Of a stretch of DNA of 64,000 nt, positions 46,501 to 58,252 are shown piece by piece. Position numbers and translations under genes: made by a program. Source of the stretch: Echiichthys vipera (lineage: Eukaryota > Chordata > Actinopteri > Perciformes > Trachinidae); assembly GCA_963691815.1 (NCBI GenBank), contig OY829645.1, positions 43,563,094 through 43,627,093 of the forward strand. The letters are read 5' to 3'. The notes beneath the pieces are model-generated. The model saw only the letters and a program-made list of their open reading frames with translations, was not told where the DNA came from and made no database searches. How positions within the stretch are numbered: the stretch's first letter is position 1; every line of letters begins with the position of its first letter.

Positions 46501-49500
46501 TGGAGCAGCCTGTGTGAGAAGTTGCTCCGCTGTCTGACCACTGTGTGATGGAGAGTGTGCTGATCATAGTCTATGAGGGATCACAGTTTGTTCAGGGTTC
46601 TCCTCTCCACCACGGACTCAAAAGACTCCAGCCTGAGACCAAGTACAGAGACAGCCTTCTTTTTATCTGTTGTCTGTTGGTGCCGCTGGCTCTGAGTAGC
46701 CCTCAGATTGGTCACAATGTTACTGTGAAGGGCCTTCTTTTTGTTGTTTAGTTTAGTTTTGTTTTACCTTCCTCCCCACTCTCTTCCTCCACTACTACAG
46801 ATTACTTTGGGTCATGCAGTGTCATTCTAACTTATTATTATTGTTGTTCCTTTGGCTAATGCTGTAAAGACAGGTACTGGAGTGCGTCTGATCTCCTGGA
46901 AAACTAAGGGAATGAACAAAGCGATCAAAATCAGTAAGGTCCTGACACAGTTACAGCACCTTCAGGGGGATGCGATGTTATGAAGAGGGCGTGGATGAGC
47001 CACTTATTCCATTAAAAATGTACAGATAGAGTTATAGGGGCAGCAATCATCATTCATCAAAGAGTCCTGTTTGAGCCGAGAAATGTAATCCTAGATACTG
47101 ACGGCCACAATGTCATAGTTTAGGGCACACTTCAGAACACATCGGTGGTCTTAGTTTCAGTTTATGCACCCACCTGGGACGATGAAAAGTTTTTTTACAA
47201 GGCTATTTGCCAAAATCCCAAACTCTGACAGTCACAGTCATTATGATAGGTGGAGACTTCAACCTGGTGCAGGATGTGACTCTTGACAGATCTTCTCCTA
47301 TAAAGGTTACACTATCCACATCAGCACACACGGTAAAAACATGTGCATGCAGTTGGGAATTTCAGATCCTTGGAGGTTAAGAAATCCCAATGGTAAAGCT
47401 TTTGTCCTTTTTTTACCCCATGTGCACCACACAAATTTCTACTCAATAACAACCTCCATGACTGCGTGAATGCGTGTGAATATCACCCAATAGTCACTTC
47501 TGACCACGCTCCTACCACAGTTGACATTAGTTTTCCACGAGATACAATTCCACATTCACCGTGGAGGTTCAGCTCACACTTACTGTCCGATAGTAAGTTT
47601 GAAGACTTTGTGCCGACCCAAATCCGCTCTTACATAGAGTTCAATGACACCCCTAATGTCAGCAGCCGCACTCTGACATGAGAAATTGTATCCAAAAGCA
47701 ATTCCAACATTTTCCGAACCTCCCCCCTGAAGCTGAGATGGACCAATTCCTGTCTCTCAATGTACAACACAAACAACGGATATCTGATATAAAAAGATTG
47801 CTCTTCTGAGCCCAGTCCCCACTGACACACCTAACAATGCATGGGAAAAGTTTAGGGGTAGACATTAATGATGACCAGTGGAGGGACATTTTAAAACTGG
47901 TCCACTTCCATCCTGAATTTGTGCCCGGCACGGTCTATTACAGTGGAAGGTGCTTCATAGAGCCCATTTCACCAACGCTAAACTGGCTAAAATATACCGT
48001 AGTCACAGTGATGCTTGTAACCGCTGTAAGCAGTCCCCAGCTGACCATGCACACATGTTCTAGATGTGCCCGAAGCTTTTTGAATTTTTGTCCAATATAT
48101 TTCAAACCCTCAAACAGGCTCTCAACACAAATTTGGAACCAAATCACCTGACTGCTCTTTTTGGGTTCCCTTCGTCTTAAATTCTGCCCATCACTACACA
48201 ACGTGTCGTGGCCTTTACCACCCTGCTCGCCAGGCGTAACATTCTCCTTAAATGGAAACATGTTTCTCCACCGACTCATAACGGTTGGATACGTGAAATT
48301 CTACTATGTCTACGGTTAGAGAAGTTAAGGTTTTCACAGAGGGGATCTTTGACAGCACTCCACAAAACCTGGGACCCACTGCTGACTTTTATTAGTAATA
48401 GTTTTACTGCTCTTACGGATTACAACTTTAAAACACTTGTTGCTTTTTTGATCAAGTTTTTCTGTCAACTAACTAATACATTAAACAATACAATAATAAT
48501 AATGTTTCATCGCTGGTTTATTTTTAAAAATACCTTTAATACGATCTTACTTTTCAGAAGTGTCGGTGTCGTGCGCCTCCCTCCTGTCGGGCCTCTCCTC
48601 CTTGTGTTCAGAGGAGGAGGAAGAGCGATGGATGCTGCGCCGTGAGTGTTTCCTCCTCGGCTGCTCCCTCTCTGGAGGGTCACGCTCCTCGTGCTCCGCC
48701 GTCCCTCCCTCCATGTTGCTCTCCACGTAAGGGTAGGCTACCAGGTTGATGTAGCCGTCAGAGTCGCCTTCGAAACAAACCATCACCACACCTGACAGGA
48801 AGTTTAGAAAGAACATATTTAGTAGTTTGTTTGGAAAAGTGAAAACCCTGTTACTGCAAAAACAAGGAAGAAACAAACAACAACATTTCTAAAAAGGTCT
48901 TCATGGGTCTACTCTTTTCTTAGTAACCTGAGACAAAGGTTTTAAATGATATCCAGTTTAATCAGGTGCCTCATTGTGTTGCCGCAGGTCTCAGGTCTGT
49001 GTGTCAACATGTCTAATAATACCCAAGTGGATCCTTTACCACCTCTAATTATTTTAACACCTCCTGCTGTAAAAAGCTCTCCATGCTTCCACAGTAAACA
49101 TCAGACATGATGTTTGTTTATGAATCCAGCAGATCTGTCAGGTCCAAATCCACTGAGATAGCATTTACCATTTAAGCACCTAAACACCGAAACGCTGTGT
49201 TCATTTGAAAGCAACAGCAGCCTTCGTAGCCAAAAGTGACAATTACCGAATAATGTTTAAAAGCAGTGAAACAGTAACACACTTGATATGCACACTAGTC
49301 TAATGTAGTGACACTGAGCCCAAGAAAAAAATCCCTAAGGGGATATAAAGTATAACATGCGTCTTTTGAGTGACCTTCAATGTAAGTAGCATTTCTTTCG
49401 CTTTATTGGAATTATGTTGTGTTTAAGAATGAAAGTTAATGGATAATGTTTGATCTAATTTGTCAAATATTATGGTTAAACACATGTCTGGTAATTCATT

Positions 49501-52500
49501 ATTTGACATTTATTGTATTTTAATAACACGTGGAAATGTCTAACATACTTTAAAGGCTCGATTTATGTTTTGATGAGTTGTTTGCCTCTTTGTTTAAAAC
49601 CATGGCAACCATTAAATCAATCAACATTCACGATTCTTGTTAAATAAAAGGACAGATGATTTAAACAGTTGGTGGTTTATGGCTCCCGTTAGAGCCTTAT
49701 ATCCTCAACAGTATCGTAAAAGTAGAGAAGAGTCACAGTGAACAAAGTGACGGTCAGTTATACAGCAGTGTCTATCTAAAGTTTCTGAAGTTAACCACAA
49801 TAAGCTACTGGTCATACAAGACCAAAAACCTGTGTGTTAAACTGAGCACAGGGTTGTTCTATTAATTGTGAACCTGATTTTTAATTTGTAAAAGAAAGAA
49901 TGGTATATTTCTCCTTTGAAAAGTTACACAATGTCACTTTAATGCTGCAGTTATCAATATTTTTATATCAACAAACTGTGTAATGTGAAAGTGTCACTCG
50001 TAGAACGGTTCATTCGAACTGAGACCAAGTACATTTTTTGATCCAACCACAGTTCTGACAGAAGTCGTGTCTCTGATAGGACAGAGACTCCCTCCACAGA
50101 GTTCCCCGGGCTCATTGAGGGTTTGAGGCGTATGAAAATGATGTGGACGTCGCTGTCAACAGATCTCAACCGAACATAACTGAACCAATTTTGGACTGAA
50201 CGGTTGGACCCATCTTTGGGAAGCCTCTGGAAAAGCTTCAGTTTGTGGAAATACACCATGTCCCCTGTAAACCCGAGGGCTATCCTGTTGTACCATGCAC
50301 CTACAGATACACCTACATGGAAGAAAGGGAAAGGATTCAGTGAGTTGCCGGTTGAAGATGATGTCATGACGGTGTCACGCGGGATTGCTGTGGCGATCAG
50401 CTGAGAGTGTACTGTCCACAGTGGAAAACGAAAAATAGAGTAAAGTACTCCTGGTACCAAAAAAGTGAGCTGAGATGAGCAGAGTCGTACCATGCAGTTG
50501 ACGCACGGTCTTTCAAACTGTTTGTATATTAGGATTAAGCAAATCTTCTGGAAATTCCCTTGAGAAACAGTTTTTAGATTAAGTACTCAGGTAGAAAATG
50601 TCTGACAATGTTTTATTTAAGCATTAACCGGTTATTTTTAGCTTTAAAGAGTAGAGCATCTCATTCCCGCTAAGTGAACATCCTCCCTGTTTGTCCAAAT
50701 TCAATTTGCGGTCAGTTTTCTCAAAAGGGGGGAAATCAACTCCAATGATCACAAACTGTGCTGTCCAGGGGAAGCTTTCACTCTTCAGAGTGTGCACTCT
50801 GCCCACAGGAAACTGGATTTCACACCCACAACAACACAAGGAGAAATTTGATCTGAGATTGTCAAAACACATTCTGGGTAAAACAACCTTGACGGATTCA
50901 GAAAGTCATTCCTGGGCAGCTGTCTGTCTGTCTGTCTGCGGTTATTTAATCAGCAGGACAATGGTAGTGGGCAGATTTCCAGGGCTAAATATAGACTCCT
51001 CATGGATGACTGTTGTCATGGCACTGGGACCCAAAACACCATCAGGGTGAACTGGTCGTAAAACAGAGACACTGCCTTAAGAACGAGGTCATCTGAAACA
51101 TCATAATGACATTTCAACATGCTAATGTTTAGTATATCGTTGTTGTCGGACAGAAACCTCATATCTCCATTTAAATTTTTTTCATAAATATTTGCTATTG
51201 GTCAAGCTTCACGTCTGTGTGTGGGTTTTATCAAGTTTCAACCCATTCAAAGTATTAAAAAGAGGTTGTGAATGAACCTTGTAACTCCATTGGATCCTCA
51301 AACTGATCGCAAAACCTTGTAGCTCCACCCCCTCTGCATTCGGAACGAAGCGCCGGAAACAACTGAGCTTGAGCTGACAGTTCACCTACTTTACAAGGTG
51401 AGTTCATGGCTCAGAGAAGCGGAGCTCTTTATAAAATGTTTTAAAATTAGCCAATTAGGAGCAAACTCACAACTCACAACCTGTAAGGTTCTGACCCACA
51501 ACCAGCCCGCTGATGATTAGGTTATTGTACTGACACAAATCACGCAATTCAGGGTGCGTTGCCGTGTGACGAGCATGAGCCCCGAACCCCCGGAATTAAA
51601 GCTTTTCTGTCCGAGACACGCCAGTATAAAACATCTGACATGCTCAATGTTTAGACAGGGAGTTAGACATGGCCAGGCTTATTAAGTCAGAGACAATCAC
51701 TCTGTGCAAACAAGCGTGGTAGAATGTTTTCAATTGTAAGAAAAACAGAGAGCACACCAGTGTTGATTGCTCTACAGGAAGCACAGTTTCCTTTAAAATG
51801 TCGCCAAAAAAAAAAAGCGGTGAAATCTGTACTGCTGTGAGTACATTTCATTGACTAAATACGCGCTAGAAACCCTTCATCTTTTGTTCAGACACAGCTA
51901 CTTATCACAGGTAACCGGGACAACTTCCTTCTCATTCATCCCCACAGCTCCACAGCGCTTTACAGAGTAGGACGCTCAGCTTCGACTGACTTCAGTGGGG
52001 AAGCGTAGAGCGGGTTGAACACTGCTGCGAAACTAGACTCTCATTGGATAATTGATGGGTTTTGTCCCGCCCATCGGGCGCTCAGCGTCTCTGGGGGTCT
52101 ATGGGACAGTGGGCTGGCCCTGACACTCGGCTTCTGCATGATGATTGGATGAGCTGTCTGAGGGGGAATCCTTTTTTGATTGAAAGCTAAATGAGCGAAT
52201 CAGCGATCTTGAAGAATAAACATCCAACGGAGCATTTTCCAAGTTTTTCATTCTGTTGTTCTGACTGGCATTGTGTTTGGCGACTCTGTTCTGTCACACT
52301 GCGGTTTCTTTCCCCATAAAAGAAGCCATCTATGCAACAGTAGAGAAACCATCGCTAAACAGAGGAGGGGGTCTGAGACACCACTTATCTCCAGTTTACA
52401 ATGCTGCCCTTTCATCCCTTCATTCAACAATCTAACCTCAAAGAACAACTGTTCACAAAAGGCCTCCTGTGGCTCCAATGACTGTCGTTAAGACTCAATA

Positions 52501-55500
52501 GAGCACTAACAAAGTCTAAACCAACTTCCACCAACAACTGTCACTCTAACGATGGTCGTTGGCACTTGGAGCACAAAGGGTTCAAGTGACATCATCGGCC
52601 TTGTGAGAGGTTTAATAACTGGATCTACACACCAGTTAGTTGGACCAGTCCCAGCCTGGTCCAGTCCCAGCCTGGTCCTGGTCCTGGTCCAGTCCCAGCC
52701 TGGTCCTGGTCCAGTCCCAGCCTGGTCCTGGTCCTGGTCCAGTCCCAGCCTGGTCAGATGCGTACATGAACTGATGAAGCCTCTTGGATGAGAGGTGAAA
52801 CGTCTTCCCAGACAAATTACCAACTTCAGTTGCTTTTGACTGAAATTGCTTTGGGGATAACATATTATAATAAAGACTGGATTCTATTCAAGTGTTTCAG
52901 TGTCAGGGCTGACATGTTTTTGTTGGTTGGCTCCCTGTCGTGACCTAGAAGCACACTTAAATTGAACAGAGCCATCACTAATGTTATTAGTTACACCTAC
53001 TCCATCCATCAAAATCTCTCTTCATCTCCTGACCTGCTTTTTGTCAGTCTCCTCTCTTCCTCTCTTACATAGTTTGCAAAAATGATAAATAGGTCACATA
53101 CATGTAGGGGAGGATGAGGGGTGCGTCCGTGTGCGTGCTGGCTGTCAGAGTGTGTTTGGGTCTGTTACTACAGCAAAAGCAAGGGGAAACAGCTACAGTA
53201 TGTGCCTAGTGATGAAGAGCAGAGCAGCTAAACCCCTTCACTTCCAGTAAACATCCGTACTTCCGTCTTTCTCTTCTGTCCGTCTGCATCCGCTGCCGGA
53301 CCCAGAAGAGTAAAGATTATTCAGAGCAGTGTTGGAATTACGGGGTTGCCCTCACGACCGAGCCCAACCTGAACCATGAGCGGTGCGTGGCGGCTGCCTT
53401 GCTGAAACTGCTGCAGTTCTCACCAGTAGCAGTTGCTGCTGGTTCTGCTGTACCGCTGCCCTTCTTTCTACATTGAGTTTTGCTTATGATAATGACGTAA
53501 ATAATACATGATTTATTTCATTTCTTTTCATAGGCACAGGTTCATTACAAGATAAGTTTGATATTTTGTCTACAAAAATTGAAACCGAAAGTGTCGAGTG
53601 AAGTAGAAATAACTACATTTTGTTCATGTCCGTGACTGTAGTGAACGTGCGGTTATGACGTCATCGTAAATGTCAAAAAAACATTTCTGTGTTTCTTTTT
53701 GATCGCATATAAAATTGGCGAGAAATCTATTCTCTAGCTGATACGCAGCCGCCCTGCTCAGGCAGCAGTGTAGCTGCTCTAACTTGTTAACACAGGCGCC
53801 AAAATAAAAAGCAACAGATTTGGCGACACACGCGTCCTGCTGATGCGTGAAGTTTGGCTCGGCCGTACTCCTCTGAAAGCAACAATCTTGGGACGACACA
53901 AAAAACTGATAAATAATCAACCATTATATTATAACCTTATATATGTTCATCTTCTCTTTTAGGGTCTGCAGGCGCTGCTCAGCTATTTTTGGGTTGTTAA
54001 ACTGGAAAGTGGTTCTCCTGAAAGGAAGCTTCAAACTGTAATGTCCGTTTTGCGGGACAGCCTCACCGGAAACCTTTGTCTTCTCTTGACATTTTAGTCT
54101 TTTCCTCAGATGCAACCTCGTTAAAATCCTGAATGTACTGCGAAGTCAGAAGCTTTTCCAGACTTGCAACTGATATCCTGTTCACATTCATTGCACCACC
54201 ATCCCCATCATTCCTTAGCGGTCCGTTTACATCCCACCCCAGTAGGCATATACCTATACCTATTTATCACCTCCCATGGTTCGAATAGTTTTGGAGCATT
54301 TGTTCCAATTAACAACTCGTCTTTAGCGTTGACACTGAGAAGTCTGACATTACTTAAATACGCCTATTGCGCTACATCATTTTGATTGGAAATGCTGCTT
54401 GTGTTAACTGGCATTTCTTTCTGAGTGAAGACTTCAAGGAAGACGTAAGAAGTTGTCGCTGTCCAGTGCTGAAACTTCAATTCCAGATAAAACACGGGTT
54501 GGTACAAGTTCTTTCTGATTTATTGTGCTCAGCAGAATGTGTGTTTTTCTTCCTTTCAGATTGAGCTGAGACATGAGTAATTTTGAACAGAAGGTTGCAG
54601 TGGAGTCAGGATTCAGGAGAGCATACACTTCCAAGATCTGTCTGCCTTTTGCCGCTTTAACCTGAACTGGCACAATTGGTAGCATACACAAGAGAGTCTT
54701 TCTGTCTCTTTGGCTGTGCCATTTGTGGTATCAATGTGCAGGGCGCTTGGGTGAGTTTGCTTCCACACACTGCAGGTGAGGCGCCTCTTGACGTCTCTAC
54801 TAATGTGGCCTGTGGCGAGACAATCAAAACATATGCCCTTGGCCTTTAAGAATTTGAGCTTGCTACTATGTGGGGTCTTTAGGAAGTGCTTACTCAAATG
54901 TAGAGTATGTTTGCATTCACAAAAGAGCCATGAGGGTCCTGGCTCTTTTCCTTTTTGGGCAACGGTTACACATGTTTCAAAACCACTGCAAGACAGCTTT
55001 GGGACATGAGACTTGACAGGGGCTCTAGCTTTTACTCTACTAGCTGACTGGTCTTGAAGTTCACCAAAGAGCAGGTCTGCTGCTATGTGAGCTTGTTTTC
55101 AATATAATTGATAAGGTCTAGATCTGTCTCTCTCTTTGCGCTCCTCTTGCAGCTCAAAGGCTTCGCTGTGCCACTTCTCTCTAAGCTTGTATGGCAACTC
55201 AAGCACGATGCTCCTCGTGTTGGATACTGCGATCAGTTCCTCCATGTACTCCATTTCCTCCATAGCATCATGGCGTAGCCCTGCAGTGTTCTTGAATCCT
55301 CTGATTTGATTTGGGGACAGGACAAAACCTTCTCTGAGTAAGCACAAAAAATCCTGTATTTGTTTCCAAAGTTGTCCTTTAGTAACTCCTTTTCTCTGTG
55401 GTAGCCTCTATTTGGAGTCATGTACTCACTGACTAGTCTTTGAGCTTGACCTTTAGAGAACCGCAGACTCTCTGTGTTGTTGTGGAAGGTTTTATACTCC

Positions 55501-58043
55501 AGAAGGTGTCCATCAAAGAGAGCTTTGCTTCCTTGTGGTAATGTAGACAGAGATTGCTGTTTCACAAGAGTCCTTGTCAAGTTGTTTTGATTTTCCAAAA
55601 TCTTGATGATCTTTTCTTCCTGTGCAGAGCTGGATGTAGCAGAAACCTGCTCGTGTGACATAAGTGTATGTGTGTTCTGAGCTGCTCTGGACTGAGGCAT
55701 CAGGGGGCGTGACTGCGGGAAATACTGTGGCCTGAAGTCTGCTGTGGTTGTAGATTTGTGTTACTGCTGGTTCTATAAACATACTAGCTTTGATGGTAAT
55801 CTGCATCTAAATCAAATATGGGGAATTGGAACCAAGCATTGGTTTTGCTCCTGACTCCTGGAGCATCTTTATAAGCATAAAGCGAACTCTCAAGCTTTTC
55901 ATGTGCATCTGTTGTCGCTGATGCACCAGCTCTGACTTCTGATGACTCTGCACCTAACACAGGTCTCTGAACTGGGACTGCATCAGGCTGTACAGGGTTA
56001 AGCACTGACACTTCAGCCTCCTTTAAATAATTAATTTTGGCTGTAGCAGCTGCTATTTCTGTATGTAAGTCCAATGTTTCTCTTCTCTTTTTTATAATTT
56101 GCTCCTGCTCCTCAATAGCATGCTTTTCTTGTCGTTTTGCAGCTTTAGCCATTAAAGCTGCTCTCTCAGCTTCTGTACTCATGCGTAGGGATGGAGAAGA
56201 TGAAGAGGATGTGGCGGATGAGGCAGACCAGAGTGGCCACCTCTTAACATCCTTAAGACCCCCACTTGCATTTATGCTCTCAAGTCGTGGATCTCCAGTT
56301 TGAGGAGTTATTTCTGATTCGTTGGAACTTGACTTTTGTACTCAAAGAATAAAAAACCAAAAAAACACTCAAAAACAAATATGTTCTTTCTTCAGCTGAT
56401 CCAGAAATCTTCAAAATATACAGAAACACTTCCGATCCTTTTCCACTTTTAGCTTTCCTGCGGCTTCTTCACCGCTCTAAATAGTTTGGGCACGTCGTAG
56501 ATAAGATGACAAAACAAAATATCGTAGTCCATTAACACAAGAACCAACGTGGAAATCAGTTTCTGGTAGTGTCAAATAATATTTCCAAACCATAATCCTG
56601 CCATAATGTTTGCTTTGAGAGCACGTACCTCCTCAAGAGTGTTTCTTTGTTTGCTCCACCATGCGTCGGCTCAGCTTTCCTCCTGCCTTTCCAAACGTGA
56701 TGCTCCTTAAAAACTTCTCCAGTATCAATCCGCAGCTCGTCTTTAACGTAATGCAGTGGCAAAACACGTCCTTAATTCGGTTTTCCTTTAAACTCCATTT
56801 TAGTGTCCGTTAATTTTACCACCATGAGAAAGCGGGGAAGTTTGTCCGACGCGCAGCCTGTCTCATAGAGAAGAAATCCAGAGCGCGTCCTTCGTTCACT
56901 GTAGTTTGGATGTTTATCTTAAAACAAATATAACATGAAAGTAAATCTGAATTGTTTCAGTGTCCTTAATAACCTTGTAGCGTCACCAGCGGACGCGTTC
57001 ACAGGTCCGTGGCTCAGGCTGAGGTCAAAGACGGTATCTTCCGTCGCCCACTTTCTCTCCCCCATGTGCCATGACCATCAACTTATAGCCTCTCACCACC
57101 TGTCGAGGGGGCAGACTGACATTGTGTCTTACAAAAAAGAATAGAGACTCCGCACAGATTATGATTGTGAATAAATTAAATGTGGCTCCTACAGAAATAT
57201 TAAAGGCTGTTTCATACATTTGCGTGATTGAATTTGTGCCCCTTCAAAGATCGTGGGAAAGGGAATAAACAACAACGACAAGACATTGGTATCGGCCAAA
57301 TTTCTCAATTGGATTAGATGGATTTATCTAAAGTAAACTCATCTGTAATCTTGTTGTGACTGCGGTGAATTGGCCACAACTAGAGAGTCAAAGAAACACA
57401 AACCGTTCCAGCAACAACAGACGATTTCCTGTCGATGTAACACTTTAATACCAAGTGTCGTGATTGGGTTTTGTGCAAAGTGAGAGTCAGAATTGAAAGT
57501 TTCTGCCACTCTTGAGTGGAAAAAGTATGAACGACAAACCAAACAAATGGAAAAAAACAACACAAACAAATCCAGGGTCAGTATGTCTTGTATAGTCAGG
57601 ACACTGTGATGTGTTCAGGTTTATACGTGGAGTCCAGCCCGTATCAACGGCTACAGTGACACTAAACATCAAAGAGTTGTGACTGACCTTTATACTCTGG
57701 AGTGAACTCCTTCATCTCTGGAGGCAGAGACTCGTAGAAGCGCTGCTCTCTGCTGATCAGAGGCTTACACACCGTGTGGTCATCATAGCGCATCATACTG
57801 GTGTGACCCCCCACCTGCGCGCACACAAACACACACACACACACACACATACACGGCAACTTATATATCAGGTAAATAAAAAAAAAGGTTCATATCATCA
57901 ACACTGAGCACGCCATTACTACCCACCTGGTGTATGAAGGGCTCCAGTGGAACGCCTCCTGCCCGTGGTCGAAGTGCAGCCCCTCCCCCCTGCCCCGTCC
58001 CCTGTAACTTGTTGTCCATGTTGTTGGTGTGAGGGAGGCACAT
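35667..58043 (-). CDS. ip6k1: Inositol hexakisphosphate kinase 1, seven coding exons
   Basis: Exons in transcript order: 58043-57927, 57814-57688, 48791-48551, 44957-44776, 41058-40883, 38330-38097, 36167-35667. All are GT-AG with matching phases: 1578 nt, 525 residues (human IP6K1 is 441). The enzyme converts InsP6 to the pyrophosphate 5-InsP7 in cytosol and nucleus. Visible family motifs are LEPFIHQVGGH and FYESLPPEMKEFTPEYKG near the N-terminus, the PxxxDxKxG signature PCILDLKMG (P237, D241, K243, G245), SSLL (350-353), and IDFAH with metal-binding D482, followed by GPDRGYVFGLE. Blocks such as CFEGDSDGYINLVAYPYVES and [20 protein letters not shown] fit IP6K1 rather than IP6K2 or IP6K3. The segment between SSLL and IDFAH is about 116 residues and proline-rich, against about 50 in human. 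The ATG at 58043 (GCCATGT) matches the human N-terminus best. No frame damage. Confidence 0.95.
36408..36991. mobile_element. Foldback non-autonomous DNA transposon, copy C
   Basis: Begins AAAGTGTAATTCCTGCGCAA and ends TGACACTTTAA, with inverted arms and the same middle block as copies A and B. It is slightly shorter than copy A, with the arms partly deleted. It lies in the last ip6k1 intron. Confidence 0.75.
37404..38076 (-). mobile_element. LINE copy 8 with 13-bp target duplication, next to an ip6k1 exon
   Basis: The element is 37417-38063 on the minus strand (647 bp, the longest copy). It is flanked by the exact direct repeat CTGAGCACATCCT (37404-37416 and 38064-38076). It encodes two frames in the reverse transcriptase C-terminal region: about 38060-37720 (contains FRYLGIMFRSEG, RELRKAKLSIYRS and VPTLTCGHESWV) and 37679-37440 (MVQDHLVRMNPGRLPREVFQ to LLPPRPDPG). 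It sits in the ip6k1 intron with its 5' end only about 20 bp from the donor of exon 38330-38097, in the same strand as the gene. Confidence 0.9.
38600..39480. repeat. 31-bp minisatellite, about 28 copies
   Basis: The 31-bp unit has GGACTTTAAATTCAAGTAAA followed by TTTGAAATAAA. Nearly 900 bp consist of this unit, with recurring variants (AAATC, GTACA, GTCAA, CGAATA). Higher-order repetition of variants is visible around 39130-39400. It lies in the ip6k1 intron between 38330 and 40883. Confidence 0.95.
39481..40507. other. ip6k1 intron sequence
   Basis: No gene or named repeat was recognised. A short open frame at 39642-39893 has no family resemblance. Confidence 0.5.
40508..40565. repeat. CA microsatellite in ip6k1 intron
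   Basis: About 28 CA units, set in a fish repeat with AATGCCTTTATTCGTCCCGC before it and GTTCGGTGCCTTGCTCAACA after it (about 40460-40700). Confidence 0.95.
41500..41730. mobile_element. hAT MITE with perfect 8-bp target duplication
   Basis: The element is 41508-41722 (215 bp), starting CAGGCGTCTCCAATCCTGCT and ending CAGGATTGGAGATGCCTG, near-perfect inverted ends. It is flanked by TTTTAGAC twice (41500-41507 and 41723-41730). The interior is symmetric, as in 29077-29289. It lies in the ip6k1 intron. Confidence 0.9.
42323..42703 (+). mobile_element. SINE-like repeat with 11-bp target duplication
   Basis: The element is 42334-42692 (359 bp). The head is GGGCGGCACGGTGGTGTGGT and the tail is GATGAATGAAT. 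It is flanked by the exact repeat GATCTCTTGTG (42323-42333 and 42693-42703), showing retrotransposition. The open frames overlapping it are the repeat itself. A 70-bp minus-strand piece of the same repeat lies at 43056-43124. Confidence 0.85.
43235..43445 (-). repeat. 200-bp segment duplicated at 45238-45436 (copy 1)
   Basis: Almost identical to 45238-45436 for about 200 bp, in direct orientation and about 2 kb apart, with exon 44957-44776 of ip6k1 in between. The shared part includes GTTGCCATGGTGAAGCGTCC and GACGACCTGGTTCTGCCAGC. Both copies keep an open minus-strand frame with EVQGWQNQVVRGQR and NWAACDSLLIEDASPWQ. I do not recognise the protein. It may be a retroelement or an exon-like relic. 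Confidence 0.8.
45238..45436 (-). repeat. 200-bp segment duplicated at 43235-43445 (copy 2)
   Basis: Second copy of the segment described at 43235. The minus-strand frame is also open here, with only a few residue differences. Confidence 0.8.
46340..46700 (-). repeat. L2/Rex1-type LINE 3' fragment
   Basis: Minus-strand 3' region of a common fish LINE: the plus strand shows TGAGAAGTTGCTCCGCTGTC and CACGGACTCAAAAGACTCC, which I know from the reverse complement of CR1/L2-clade reverse transcriptase 3' regions. The outer 90 bp match 4585-4680. It is frameshifted and truncated. Confidence 0.55.
46865..48470 (+). pseudogene. L1-like (Tx1-type) LINE remnant, internally deleted
   Basis: The 5' part (46865-47330) encodes apurinic endonuclease-like pieces: ISWKTKGMNKAIKISKVL, ILDTDGHNVIV and VSVYAPTWDDEKFF, separated by frame breaks. 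After a large deletion that removes the reverse transcriptase core, the C-terminal part follows (about 47900-48420), with a zinc-knuckle-like DACNRCKQSPADHAHMF and a WDPLLTFI end. The copy is dead. It lies in the long ip6k1 intron and ends about 80 bp from exon 48791-48551. Confidence 0.65.
48880..52300. other. ip6k1 intron, largely unassigned
   Basis: No gene was recognised. A 176-residue minus-strand open frame (50493-49963) and a 119-residue plus frame (50691-51050) lack motifs, splice context and any family resemblance. A short TCTG repeat lies at 50921-50937. Confidence 0.5.
52319..52870 (+). pseudogene. Penelope-like retroelement 3' fragment
   Basis: A plus frame at 52319-52435 (38 codons, then stop) contains KEAIYATVEKPSLNRGGGLR then HHLSPVYNAAL, which I recognise as the C-terminal end of Penelope-like GIY-YIG proteins in fish. 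The following 3' region ends with the common string GAAGCCTCTTGGATGAGAGG at about 52776-52795. A minisatellite has expanded inside it (52645-52755). Nothing upstream of the C-terminal piece remains. Confidence 0.55.
52645..52756. repeat. Minisatellite of CCAGTCCCAGCCTGGTCCTGG type
   Basis: Tandem variants of CCAGTCCCAGCCTGGT with one or two extra CCTGGT units; about five main copies in 110 bp. Both strands are open across it, giving spurious repetitive frames. Confidence 0.9.
52871..53923. other. ip6k1 intron
   Basis: No gene or clear repeat was recognised. A minus frame at 53920-53624 has no family resemblance. Confidence 0.45.
53924..56340 (-). pseudogene. BEL/Pao LTR retrotransposon remnant (gag to start of reverse transcriptase)
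   Basis: Minus-strand pieces in the expected order. A charged, coiled-coil-like gag N-terminus (56182-55784). A gag core with FDGHLLEYKTFH and ELLKDNFGNKYRI (55700-55233), continued in another frame with LPYKLREKWH (to about 55130). A CFDCLATGHISRD zinc-knuckle region (54897-54613). A retropepsin-like ALLNPDSTATF stretch (54691-54434). An ELLIGTNAPKLFEPWEVI piece (about 54320-54260), and a reverse transcriptase leader (54115-53924). Stops and frame changes separate most parts, and the polymerase core, RNase H and integrase are missing. It is an old, non-functional copy in the long ip6k1 intron. Confidence 0.75.
56341..57687. other. ip6k1 intron, possible 5' region of the BEL/Pao copy
   Basis: Upstream of gag on the minus strand there may be leader and LTR sequence (about 56341-57010), but I could not define termini or a target duplication. 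The rest shows nothing recognised. Confidence 0.35.
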
Positions 58044-58072
58044 GGCTCCTGGCGGACGCACCGCGCCTCCTC
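58043..58072 (-). promoter_or_regulatory. ip6k1: ip6k1 leader part of the first coding exon
   Basis: The exon begins at 58072 after a good acceptor (CTCCTCTGCAG on the minus strand) and reaches the ATG at 58043. The ATG context has G at -3. The leader continues in frame with the upstream exon (58838-59075) without any in-frame ATG. Confidence 0.6.
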
Positions 58073-58252
58073 CTGCAGAGGAGAGAAGGATTCATGACAG
58101 GATTTGTGATGTGATTTGTGACGGAGAGGATTCATCTGTACTTGTGTTGTCAGACGGATGAATGTCTTTGGATAAGACAGTTTATAAATCAATTAACTCA
58201 TTTTTTTCAAACCTTACTTTGAGAAATATCAACTACTACTTAAAAGAGTAAG

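Noticed and set aside
49963..50493. 176-residue minus-strand open frame in the ip6k1 intron
   Set aside because: The longest unexplained frame in the window after those in repeats, but no motif, no acceptor or donor in frame and no family resemblance.
53624..53920. 98-residue cysteine-containing minus frame next to the BEL/Pao relic
   Set aside because: Does not match Pao proteins and shows no motif.
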